NCBI GenBank assembly: GCA_018389105.1
Contig: JACATO010000311.1
Coordinates: forward strand, 367,501 to 431,500
Length of the DNA: 64,000 nt
Origin: Nautilus pompilius
Lineage: Eukaryota; Mollusca; Cephalopoda; Nautilida; Nautilidae
Direction of reading: 5' to 3'
Translations under genes and position numbers: made by a program
The notes under the pieces: model-generated
The model's database searches: none
What the model saw: only the letters and a program-made list of their open reading frames with translations
Told to the model about the DNA's origin: nothing
Shown here: positions 32,942 to 43,455 of the stretch, piece after piece
Layout of the letters: every line of letters begins with the position of its first letter
How positions within the stretch are numbered: position 1 is the stretch's first letter

Positions 32942-34798
32942 GTAAGTTTTCATAACTATTACAGTTTGTTGTCAGTGATGATTTTTGTAGTTAAATAAGC
33001 AGCTCATCCAATATCCAATACTAACCATCAGAAATATTTATACCTTCATCTGTTATTTTAGCATACAAGATTTTTTTGCTTTCTTTTCTTTCCTTCAGAA
33101 ACTGCTAATATATGTCCAACATTTTACCAGTAGAATCTGCTAGTTTAGTTTGGTCATTACAAATCACGAGAAGAAGCCATCGTGGATTATACAGTTTCTC
33201 ACATTTCACATCACTTTATCATATTTATTCATAAACCTGTTACTAATTTTTTTTTCTGACATGCGGAAACTTTAGCCAATTTATAATTATGACCTTTAAT
33301 ATTGCTAACAGGAGATAGGTTATGTAATGCCATTCATTCAAAAACCTTTTAACACAAATCTCAGTTTGGATTTAGACATTTGAGTAACTGTAATAATCTT
33401 AAGCTGTGCCACACTTCAAGTAATTAAAAATATAAAAACATTCTTGAGAAGCAAAGCTGAACTTATTTGAATATTTGTTTTTTTTTTTTTTCTTAAATAT
33501 GGGCTCTACACCTGTACAGCATCCTCAGAGTGTGGACAAAGTATTATAATGGGACAGATTCCTTTGTGGCAGGTTTTGGGTTGACGTTTTAAAAGATTTT
33601 CCCCAGAATTATTTGATGGGTGTAGTGATAGGCTCGAAATAAAATGCTTCAGGGGCCAAAAAAAAAAATCTTAGTTTAAAGGAAGGTATGTTTACTAATT
33701 AAACAGGCTTTGCATATTGTTTGATTAGAAAATGAAAAATTTTTCATTAAAAATTTAAGTATTTTTCATCTAATGCAATAATCTCTTTACCAAATTCTTC
33801 AGAGAGTTATCAAAAGATTTCACCTTAAATGAGTATTGTATGTTGCTTATTCTTTTCTTGGTTTTCTTTATTCATTGGACAAGAATAGTCAGTTTTACCA
33901 AGTTGGGTAACACCTTAATTTACTTTTGATAGGAGTTATGGCAGTAACCAGATAAAAAAGGAAAGTGTGAGCACATGTTTTTTAAAACAAAGTCACAAAG
34001 ATAACAGTTAAAAATACTGTTATTATGTATAAACTAGCTAAAGTTTCAGCATGGATTGATATTTAAGAATTTACTAGTGATAACTGTTAATAGTTGATAG
34101 TTAACCAGTCTAAAAGTCTAGTTTTGTGAGGGCTATAAGCCACAATGGCTTACTACACCAGTAAATAAGCTACATTAAAATAAAGTAAATGAGATTAAGC
34201 AAATTGATGAGTGTTTCAGGGGTAACCCATGAAATCCAATTAATGGAAATAGCCACAGATAGCTAATGAAATCAGGTAATGGCAAAGATCAGCGTGATAA
34301 GCAATGAAATCAATTATTGGAAGAGGTGACATATCTGATGAAATCGGGTAATGGCAGAGATCAGCGTGATAAGCAATGAAATCAATTATTGGAAGAGGTG
34401 ACATACCTGATGAAATCGGGTAATGGCAGAGATCAGCGTGATAAGCAATGAAATCAAGTAATGGTAATGAGTATAAACCAATTAAAGAAAGACAAAGAGT
34501 AATGATGGAGAGCAGGCTTTTGTTGAGTGAAAAGTTACTGAAGGCTATATTGTAAATTTGGTTGCCATGTTCTAGGGAGCACATGCAAATTTTGGAAATA
34601 TCATGGGTTTGGTGGTATTCCTTCATCTTGTGGTTTGCATTGAAACATTTTAGTCAATTACCTTACAAGCATTTTATTTCTTCAGGTAGGTAGGTATTCA
34701 AATCCATGCATCTAAATTGATAGCATAAAGTATGAAGGTTTTCTATGTATTTAAATTGAAACTTGTGCTGCTGCTGATAGGCAATGTTGCTTTTTTAG
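32942..34798 (+). other. Intron with a 72 bp tandem repeat
   Basis: A 1.86 kb AT-rich intron. The only structured part is the tandem repeat at 34263-34460 (listed separately). Confidence 0.5.
34263..34460. repeat. 72 bp tandem repeat, about 2.7 copies
   Basis: Units of 72 bp begin GATGAAATCGGGTAATGGC at about 34338 and 34410, with an earlier diverged copy starting at about 34266. Copies differ by only a few bases. As 72 is a multiple of three, one minus-strand frame stays open (34626-34240) and gives a 24-residue repeat containing FIAYHADLCHY. No start context, splice site or homology supports a protein. Confidence 0.85.
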
Positions 34799-34898
34799 GT
34801 TATCAAGGAAGATCTGGAGAAGCATAAGCCCCAAATTGAGAAAGCCAAGGAGTCTGTACAAAATTTCTCTGGCCAGGAATTGGAAGATCAAGCAGATG
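34799..34898 (+). CDS. MACF1/DST: Spectraplakin exon 14 of window: spectrin repeat piece
   Basis: A 100 nt exon, phase 0 in and phase 1 out, acceptor GCTTTTTTAG and donor G/GTAAAA. It encodes VIKEDLEKHKPQIEKAKE through LEDQAD, a helix-B segment with the rod-typical HKPQIEKA. It is one of the few exons in the rod with a non-zero phase border; the next exon supplies the last two bases of the codon. Confidence 0.86.
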
Positions 34899-36467
34899 GT
34901 AAAAGAGTGTCATAGTTCTTATCTCAATATTAGCATTGCCGTAACTTCTATCCATTTACTTGAATCAATTTGCCTGAAAAATGATTTTGTACAAACTGTA
35001 CTCCTAACAGTTGGGTAAGAACCATCTTTTACAAACAGAATAAATTACAAAAAAAAAAAGAGGAGTGGTGGACTGCATACATCTATTTCTGACGGTTTAC
35101 TAGCTTTTAATACATTGCTTGAGATGAAAAAGGTATTATCACGTAGAAATCATGTAATCCATCAATTGAACTTTTAAATTATTTTTAATGTTTACATTGT
35201 CAAATTGTTTGTAATAAAGGAAACTACAAATTGTGCTCTCATAACAACAAAGGGATTTACTGTATATATTAACATTGACTAGGGATATCTAATAAATGGC
35301 ATTTGCTTATGCTAATATGTTATACTCATTTGTTTATGTATGAAACTTTGAATACATTTACATTGGGCATTCCTTGTCCATATTCATGTGCATGATAATT
35401 CCCTCCTCACTAGCTAACAAACATTGCAATCAAAATTATATCTCTTATCCCAAACACTATTTAAGTATACTATTCAAAATGTAGCATTGTTTTGATGATA
35501 ATTTTTGACTTAGAGAAATTATTTTCAGTATCAGAATTAGTCTCTTTATTTTTTGTTTGTTGAATTAATTTTTGCTTCAGTACAGTTAAATGCATTTTTA
35601 ATATTTTATCGTAATTCTTTTTTAATGGCTCATCAGGATTGTTCCTGAAACTTGATTACAATATATGTTAACTGATGATAAAAGTAGTTTGTTACAACTT
35701 TAAAATTTAAGAGAGCAAGGCAGATAATTTTCTGTTACTATTAATTTGTACGGAAAGGAAACAGAAGCTAAAAACAGGCATGCATATCTTATTAATGGTA
35801 TTGTTGTTTTTACTATTTATATTTTAAAAGGTCTTTTTCTACTTTCCAAAATGCATTTTTCTATATGCATAACTCATTCACCAAAATTTTCTTCATTGGC
35901 AATTTTAATGGATGAAAAATACTGATAATTTGTTTCTTTGCTTTGTTGCAACAGTTTACTGTAGTCTGTCTGTGCTAATCGCATAGCTCACCATCAGCCA
36001 TCAGGGACACAAGAGACATGAAGCTCTCAGTGTTTATTGTAGTCTCTGTCTGCAAGTCACGTAGCCAGCCATCAGTCGTCATGGGCAAGGAAGTGACACA
36101 GTGGTCTCAGCATCTGCTGCAATACCACTTTGCTTAACTGTCCATAAATTGGCTTGGAGCTTCTATGGAAGTTTCATGATGACATCTTTTGGTGAATGTT
36201 CTTACTTAATGTTTGTTAACTTTTAGCCCACTTTGTACACTTTCCACTCTGTCTTATATACATCTGGATTGACACTCATTTTGCATGCAGTAACTAATCT
36301 AAATATAATATTTAAACTAAGACATTAAATTCCCGTGATTTAGCTTTCTTTTCCGGCTGCATTTGATTCATCTTGCCTCTTTATCATTCATTCCCATAAT
36401 ACACTAAAACTGCTGTTGAAAATGAAGCATTTTTCTAATTTCCATTTCTCTGCATTTTGTTTCTCAG
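34899..36467 (+). other. Intron with a diverged 78 bp duplication
   Basis: A 1.57 kb AT-rich intron. At 35955-36112 a unit of about 78 bp beginning TTTACTGTAGTCT is repeated once in diverged form (TTTATTGTAGTCT at 36033). Nothing else is seen. Confidence 0.5.
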
Positions 36468-36700
36468 CAGAAGACATGGCAAACAAAGTAGTGGAGATTG
36501 GAGCACTGTTTGAGTTCATCAGCGCTGGTGTTGAAAAGCGAGATAAGACTTTGAACCAGGCACTGCAGATCTCTAACAAGTTCTACGATCTCTGTGCTGA
36601 CGTCATGGCATCAATGAAGGACATCAAGGACAACATTTTTTCGCAAGAACCTCCGGGAATCGATGAAGCCACCATCAAGGAGCAACAAAAGGAGCTTGGG
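36468..36700 (+). CDS. MACF1/DST: Spectraplakin exon 15 of window: spectrin repeat, with NAGNAG acceptor
   Basis: A 233 nt exon, phase 1 in and phase 0 out, donor GGG/GTAAGT. The acceptor is CTCAGCAG: use of the first AG gives AEDMANKVVEIG, use of the second (exon start 36471) gives EDMANKVVEIG, one Ala less. Both keep frame. The exon ends EATIKEQQKELG. It holds helix C of one repeat and helix A of the next, with Phe in place of the usual Trp (ALFEFISAGVE). Confidence 0.87.
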
Positions 36701-37370
36701 GTAAGTTGTTTTTTGTTTGTTTTTTTTTTGGTGATTTTTTTCAGGCCAGTACTAAGTGTTTTCAAATAAACTCTTTCAATAAATGCAGAAAATAAAAGAT
36801 TTATCACGATATGCGTGCTCGACACTCATTTGAAGGCAGTTGCCTGGTACACGTGCTGTTTCGATCAGTGGCTTGGTCAGCTCCTGGAGGCAGACTGCAG
36901 TGTTTCTGTAGTTCTGTCATATGGGCAGTCGGGTCTAAATACTACAAACATGGAAGAATGTAGCCTCTGTTGAAAGGCTGTTTCCAGTGCAAAGAACATC
37001 AAAATGTGTGTGTGCTACAATGGCTGCGATACAGTCATCTTGTTGCCCTCCACACACACAAGGGCAGAACTGGTAAACTAGATTTGTATTCAGTTCAAAA
37101 GAATTTGTACAAAGTGTCCCAGTCATATATATATATATATTTGGAAAGTTTTAAGCTCCAGTGTAAGTTGAAAAGTTTGTTTTAATGTTAAAATAAATAC
37201 ACATTCCTTCAGATTCTCATTTTTGATTAGCATTAAAATTCCTTATGGGGTCTGGGCCACCCATGGGCACCAGGGTGTGGAAGAGAAGTAAGGTTTGGGA
37301 ATCTGTCTGTTTTGGTACCTTTACTGCGGTGGCTCGATGTCCACTGCGTTAATCTTATTCCTCTTTTCAG
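36701..37370 (+). other. Intron
   Basis: A 670 bp intron with an (AT)n run at about 37125-37141 and an (AC)n run at 37053-37061. No element is recognised. Confidence 0.5.
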
Positions 37371-37595
37371 GATATGAACGAACAGCTGAAAAATGCCAGG
37401 AACTCACTAGAGGAATGCAGAAAGATTGGGGATCAGCTCGGGGCAATATGTGGGGACACGGGAAAGATTGAGATTCAAAAACAATTGGAAGATCTTGACA
37501 CCATGGCTGAGGATGTATGCGATGCAGCTAGTGAGCGACAGGAGGAGCTCAACTATACGTTGGACCATGCCATCAAGTTCCACAATATCCTGACT
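37371..37595 (+). CDS. MACF1/DST: Spectraplakin exon 16 of window: spectrin repeat
   Basis: A 225 nt exon, phase 0/0, acceptor CTCTTTTCAG and donor ACT/GTGAGT. It encodes DMNEQLKNARNSLEECRK through DHAIKFHNILT, helices B and C of one repeat. The linker between helices reads GDTGKIEIQKQLEDLD, a normal spectrin-rod pattern. Confidence 0.9.
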
Positions 37596-38746
37596 GTGAG
37601 TGTACGAGTGGTAATTAGAACCCTCATGATAGGAACACCATTGGGCACCACTGCATCTAATGGGAATAGTTATAATTATAAAAGAAGTCAGTACTAATAT
37701 AGCTCTGATCATTCATATGAACAAAGAAGGAAAATGTTTTAAAATCTGTATAACTTAAGTTCTAGAGAAAGAGAATAATAGCCAAACCACACTTTTATTT
37801 TATCCTTTACCATTCAGATTATACCATTATACCCACAGTTTATTAAATCTTCTATTCTCTAATACAGTTTGATTAACAAAACATTTATCTATTTAATTTG
37901 TTTTTGTTTTTTTTTTAAGTTTTACATGGATGTCTAGGTTAACTTTTATCTTTTTTTTCCAGCTAAATTTTCAATTAATTTTTTTTTATATCTATTTAAT
38001 AGTTAAAGCAGAGAAGATTTAATGTATAACATTTTGTGGTACAACTTTTATTCCAGTACTTTAATGCTTAGATAATTTATTTAGGATTCATATAAGACAT
38101 CATTTTATTTGAAGAAAAATACTTTGACTGATATTGGGAGATGTAAACACTTTCTTTATTGACATTAACATTAGGGCACATCACTTAATAAACTTGTACT
38201 TAGATTTCTTCATGGATAGCTAAAATGTTTTAAGAATAAAAGATGATTAAGAATAAATGCAAAATTTCTCTTATCTTGAAGGAGATTGATTTTGTTGTTA
38301 GAACATCTGGTGGTAGGTAATTCAGTCATTAAATATCATCTTTTACACAGTAAGCAGCCTCTCTTATATATATATATATGTAAGTCATCCGTCTAAACAA
38401 ATCCCTGAATTAGTAGCCACGCAACAAAGAATGTATATTTTTTGGTTCACTCTGAAGTATTTGATTCTATTAAATGTCTTAAGATAGAAACAAATGGAGG
38501 GTTAGTTCTGGACTGACAAAACTTAGCAACCAACAAGTTGCAGGTTTGAGATGAGCTCAAGGCATGGAATTACTAATAAAAAATATACGTTATTGGAAAG
38601 CTCCAAACCAACCATGTAACTTCTGTGCATAACCCATCTCTAATATCTTTGTTTTATGTTAATTTGAAGCTCTTTCAAAATTTGTTTTCTGTGTTGTTGT
38701 ATTACTTAAGTACACTGGCCAAGCTTTGTTTTTTTTTTTTTTGCAG
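37596..38746 (+). other. Intron, AT-rich
   Basis: A 1.15 kb AT-rich intron with (TA)n at about 38366-38380. Nothing else is recognised. Confidence 0.5.
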
Positions 38747-38848
38747 TCAATTCTAACCTGGCTTCCAATGTCCAAACAGAAGCTGGATACCATGAGGGCA
38801 CCATCCAGTGACTCTGCAATTCTGAAGAAACAGATAGAAGCTTTGAAG
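38747..38848 (+). CDS. MACF1/DST: Spectraplakin exon 17 of window: spectrin repeat piece
   Basis: A 102 nt exon, phase 0/0, acceptor T-run/GCAG and donor AAG/GTAAAT. It encodes SILTWLPMSKQKLDTM through QIEALK, helix A with the conserved Trp, and closes at the K/helix-B border seen in other exons (EALK/LFKMQ). Confidence 0.9.
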
Positions 38849-39032
38849 GTAAATAGTTAAAAGTGTGAATCATTGTATAAGGTAGAACTTAGAGTAACGA
38901 TTTGTGTTGTTGATGTTTTTAATAAATATACAATTTTTAAAGTTTATAGACACTGTTTGTTGTCTGTTTTAAGACACACACGCACAAAATTAGGCAGTTT
39001 ATTAAAGATACCTTTTCTTAATCATTTTTCAG

Positions 39033-39200
39033 TTGTTTAAAATGCAGACATATCCGCAAGTGACTCACATCGATATGCTGAATCAGGAACTGGCTTCTTT
39101 AACTGAAATGTCACCAGTGGGCGCTGAACGTTTGGTCAAGTCCGTGAATGAGATCAATGACCAATGGAACCATCTTATTCAAGGAATCACAAACCAAGAG
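39033..39200 (+). CDS. MACF1/DST: Spectraplakin exon 18 of window: spectrin repeat piece
   Basis: A 168 nt exon, phase 0/0, acceptor ATTTTTCAG and donor GAG/GTCAGT. It encodes LFKMQTYPQVTHIDMLNQ through IQGITNQE, helices B and C, with a second repeat Trp in INDQWNHLIQG, the usual helix-C Trp position of spectrin repeats. Confidence 0.9.
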
Positions 39201-39423
39201 GTCAGTTACTAGAGTGGCAGTGGTCACGGGGAATTAATTGTTTATATTTTTAAAAATCATTACCGCTTCAAATTTCCAAAAACATTACTGTAAAATTTTA
39301 AAATTGTAAAGAAAACAAAAATATTTGTGAAAGATGTATTTATTTTTTTCCTTTTATTTAAGCAAACCTGCAAAATGCAGGCAAAAATTTTGAAAATCCT
39401 CTTTTTTTTTTTTTTAATAACAG

Positions 39424-39579
39424 TCCCAGCTGACCAATACACAAGTCAAAGTTGGTGAGTTGGACCATGCCATGAATGATGTTATTGATGCCTTGCACCA
39501 TACTGAGAAAGAGCTTTATGGCTTGGACAATGTGATTGGTGATCCAAAGTGCATAGAGACACAGATGAAGAAATTGCTG
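39424..39579 (+). CDS. MACF1/DST: Spectraplakin exon 19 of window: spectrin repeat piece
   Basis: A 156 nt exon, phase 0/0, acceptor TTTAATAACAG and donor CTG/GTTGGT (weak donor). It encodes SQLTNTQVKVGELDHAMN through ETQMKKLL, finishing one repeat and forming helix A of the next. The reading continues in exon 20 as KKLL/LIKDD. Confidence 0.88.
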
Positions 39580-39684
39580 GTTGGTACCCGAAACTGTTTC
39601 ATTGTTTCTAAGTAAATCTGTTGTAGAATTTATTGTTAATTTCCTAGCTGAACAGACATTGTATAGTCACTTGTTCATTATAGC

Positions 39685-39870
39685 TGATTGCTTGAGTTTG
39701 ACTTCTGCTTGGGGCTGACTTGGCTTGGCAAGCCTCCCTTATCATGGTTTCTTTTTGTTCTTCTCTACCAATCTGTCAACATGGGTTTCCTTCCACATCT
39801 GAACAGACTGGTTGGTCCTAGTAGGGACTTTCCATTCCTGCTGTGACAACATAAGGGCCAGCCAGGCCCC
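39685..39870 (+). repeat. SINE-like repeat, second copy
   Basis: The core TTTCTTTTTGTTCTTCTCTA at about 39748 and the following CCTAGTAGGGAC at 39818 align with the copies near 21770 and 61090. The head is too diverged to show tRNA boxes clearly. Confidence 0.4.
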
Positions 39871-41329
39871 ATAGGCACTGGAATGGCAATGCTTGTTAGT
39901 AGTAACCATGGCAACCTCATACAGTTGTAGGCAGTGATCACAGAGGATGATGAAAAGCTAAATTATATATCAGAGGGGAGTATGTAATCTAGCACTTTCC
40001 ATAATTCCAATAAAAAGAAAGAAAGCGTTGTCAAGGCAGCAGTGTATAGAATATCTGAAATGAGTTGCCAGTTGATGATAATTAGGGAAATATTTTTGCA
40101 GTGCATTGCTGTGAAAGTCAACAAACTACTTAACACCAGTAAGATGTTCAGTAGGAAGAAAACCCACAAAAAACCTACTTTTGTACCTTTTATCCTAGAT
40201 GCCTGCAATTCCAAAGGCATAAAAGCAGAAATTGAAATGAATGCTTTTTATGGAGGTCAGCTTCTGCAATGTTGCATTGTGGGAATTAAAAAAAAAAATA
40301 TTGGCAGATAGAAACTTATTTAAAATTCCAGTCTCACTTAAAATCTGACATTAAATTGCAGAGAATAAAATTTTCAAAAGTTATTTTGATAACTCATTTG
40401 ATTTGTGTGAAACTGCAGCCATTGTTTTTGAATAAAGTTTTCTACCTAAGCAAATTTAGATGTGCTAGGAAAAAAGTGGAGGAATCTCATTCGTTTAGTT
40501 CTCAGTTTAGAAAAAGAGAAATGACTGGATAAATCAGTTGTTGTATCACTACACAAAGGCAGCACATGAGGTAGGTGTCATAATTTAAGGATAATTAAGG
40601 TAAAACAACTGCAGTAACATGGGAATGTAAATCTTAAAGCAATAGAAGCTAGTAAAAAAAAAATGACATGGTTTCAATTGTATTCATTTAAACCTTCTGT
40701 TTATTAAATAACAGGAAATAAGAACTTATTTGAGAGAAGAATTGTTGTTGACTACTATTACTGATTTAGTATGCATAAAAATACTTTAGTCCTAACATCT
40801 GTACATTAATAATTGTTGTGTTTTTTTTTTTAAATATAGGTATTGTATGTAGCCAGAACTACAACTGTCAGAATAATATTTTAAGTCAAATTAACTTACA
40901 TTTTTTCTAATGAAGCCTTTAAACCTAAACAGTCCATTGCCATTTAGCTTAAAAGGAAAATTCTTTTTCAAGGTAAATAGTAAAAGATAGGATGGTTCTT
41001 GAAAGTAATAACTTATTAATCTGAAGAAATTACTCATGTCAAGACCAGTTGTATATTCAGTTTAATAACTATAAATCAGATATACAAAGACACTTTCCAT
41101 GAAATGTGATTTATACTATGATCTGATAAAATTATATATTTGCTGTTAATTTTGTTAACAGCATTTTACACAAATTAAATGATTTAATAACACCATCAAA
41201 TAGATGGAGAAGCTATATGCTGATTTTTCTTTTGTTTGTTCATGTTTTCATTTTGAAATATTTCTCGTGAAACAACAATAGATTTCTGCTTGTTGGGAGA
41301 GTGAATTATTGCTTATGAGAAGAATGTTT

Positions 41330-42250
41330 CAAAACTTTGTAAAGTGTCAATATGCTACATCTGGAGCAAGCTGATAGAGAGCTTGCCACCTTACATATGC
41401 TCGTCGAGGTCTTTCTGAAAGACAGGTCACAGCTCAGTTGCATGTGTATGCAACTTCCATAAGATACTTGTATCTCACCACAGAGAGCACCAGAGATAGG
41501 CCTAGGACTAGTTAACAATACAATGTAGCATCAAGAGCAATAGATACACTCCACAGATGACAGCTATATCAATGACTGTAGGAGCAGTTATGCTGGTGCA
41601 ACTCACCATTATCAGGAGGATTAGATTGAATACCATATTGTTGTAAGTCATGCAATGAGATATTCCTGACAAAATAACGTTGTTGCATGTCAGTAGTTTA
41701 CACAGGTGGTGATGCTTAAGACTAGGTATAAAACTCGATGAGTCAGTGTAATTTTTTTATTTGGTGATGGCATGATCCAGTTGTCACAGAGCTCAGCAAA
41801 TTTGACAATGACATTGTTATGGCATGGGATGCTGTGAACAACTAATCTTTGCAGTCAGCCATGCTTCTTGCCCATTGGTATGTGGACAATACTATACTCA
41901 TATATGCAGTCTCCTTTCCTTTTGTACAGTGATATAGGTGCACCTATATTCCAGCAGGACACTGCAAACATTCTCAAGGCAGAACAACAACAACATCATT
42001 GACTGACCACTTGGATCTGATATCAACCCTGTTTAGAATGTTTGTGATGAACTTTGCATAATCTTTCTTTATCAGGGTAATGTTGTACCACAGCATCCCT
42101 GCATTAGTATATGACACATGCTGTAGTCCTTGATTCATAGACTTTAAGCATTTTCTGTCGCAAAAGGTTGCTTGAACCTTGGTTTAAAGTGACAATGCAT
42201 CATCCAGTGTCAAATTATTGATTGCACTGTCATAGCTGCTAGTGATTATT
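41330..42250 (+). pseudogene. Decayed Tc1-like transposase
   Basis: Several Tc1 motifs survive in different frames: LATLHMLVEVFLKDR-type residues near 41390 (matching the ..PYVG..LTDRHR.. region), DES near 41737, FDNDIVMAWDAVNN near 41800 (for the usual SVMVWGAI), YVDNTILIY near 41880, IFQQDTAN near 41950 and DINPV..NVCDELC near 42020-42055 (for DLNPIENVWDEL). Frameshifts and stops are everywhere. No terminal repeats were found. It is much older than the Tc1 at 43456. Confidence 0.72.
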
Positions 42251-42364
42251 TCATAGTCAACATAAATACACAGGTGGCTCCTTTTTGTTAGTGCATAAGT
42301 TATATTTCAGTTAAAGCTGTAGCAGCATCTTAATAAATTCACAATTTTTTCTTTTTTATGTTAG

Positions 42365-42559
42365 CTCATCAAAGATGACATTAAAAGCCAGGAGAACACC
42401 TGTAAAAAACTGAACAAAACTGTGGATGATGTGGTGGTTCGGACAGGTGATAATGACTCTTCTCTTAGCAGCAAAATGACTGCCATGAACGAGCTTCTCC
42501 GTGATGTGCAAGTCAGCACACGGGACAAAGAGAACAAATTGCAGGACACACTGAGGGAG
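42365..42559 (+). CDS. MACF1/DST: Spectraplakin exon 20 of window: spectrin repeat
   Basis: A 195 nt exon, phase 0/0, acceptor TTTATGTTAG and donor GAG/GTAAGC. It encodes LIKDDIKSQENTCKKLNK through LQDTLRE, helices B and C of a repeat. Confidence 0.89.
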
Positions 42560-42677
42560 GTAAGCTGCATGGACAGATTTGTTTCTGAAATTTTTCTGTT
42601 AATACTTTAACATAAATGTAGTGCTGGCTTTTCTTTTCTATTCCATGCTTTAATTAGTTTCACTAATATGCTTTCAG

Positions 42678-42806
42678 GTGAAGAAGTTTATAGGTGAGGT
42701 GGATGACACGCTGCACTGGATTGGTGAACTAAGGATGGAACTGAAATCCAAGTCTCCTTTTGGAGCTCTTCCAGAGACAGCTTGTTCCCAGTTGGAAACT
42801 TTCATT
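42678..42806 (+). CDS. MACF1/DST: Spectraplakin exon 21 of window: spectrin repeat piece
   Basis: A 129 nt exon, phase 0/0, acceptor GCTTTCAG and donor ATT/GTAAGT, after a short 118 bp intron. It encodes VKKFIGEVDDTLHWIGEL through QLETFI, helix A with the conserved Trp (LHWIGELRMEL). Confidence 0.9.
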
Positions 42807-42993
42807 GTAAGTGCCCAGGAAAAGAACCTCCAAAACTGGGACAAAATTTTCTGAACTCTTACTATTTTTCTTAAAATTTTGCGACTGAGTTGCACATCAG
42901 AATATTAATCTTAAATAGATGATGGCATCTGGCTATTATGCTCGATCCCTCGGTAAATCTGTGATTAAGTCAAAGCCCTCTTTACTTTTGTAG

Positions 42994-43164
42994 AAACGTT
43001 GTGATGCAGTGGAAACTAAAGAAGTCACTGTCAAGTCACTACTACTCAATGGGCAGGATATGGTTGACCGGTGCAAGCCTGAAGATGTCCTTCAGCTTAC
43101 TGAGAAACTTCGTAAACTTAAGGAACGATGGTATGAAACTAAGAATCGGGCACTCCGTAGAAGA
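42994..43164 (+). CDS. MACF1/DST: Spectraplakin exon 22 of window: spectrin repeat
   Basis: A 171 nt exon, phase 0/0, acceptor CTTTTGTAG and donor AGA/GTAAGT. It encodes KRCDAVETKEVTVKSLLL through RALRRR, helices B and C, with the helix-C Trp in LKERWYETKNRA. Confidence 0.9.
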
Positions 43165-43455
43165 GTAAGTAATTTAAAAAAAATATTTTTAGCCTGACTT
43201 TAGTGACTTAGTAATTGTTACAAGAGTTTATATTTGCCTTGAAAGTTTCTACTATTGTCTTTTAACCTCAAAGCTATACAAAAAATAATTAAGTTTAAGC
43301 ATCATTACTAAATTTAAACAAAAATGCAATATTATGTTGTTTTTTCATTTTTGTTTCTATACTTTTTATAAATGATTTTAAAATTTGTAGACAGTAAAAA
43401 AAAGATTATAAAATGTTTACAACCTTTAATAATTTAAATTTGTTTTTACTGATTA

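Larger units (their letters stand above)
39580..42364 (+). other. Intron with SINE-like copy and Tc1 relic
   Basis: A 2.8 kb intron that carries a SINE-like copy and a decayed Tc1 element (both listed separately). The remainder is AT-rich and featureless. Confidence 0.5.
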
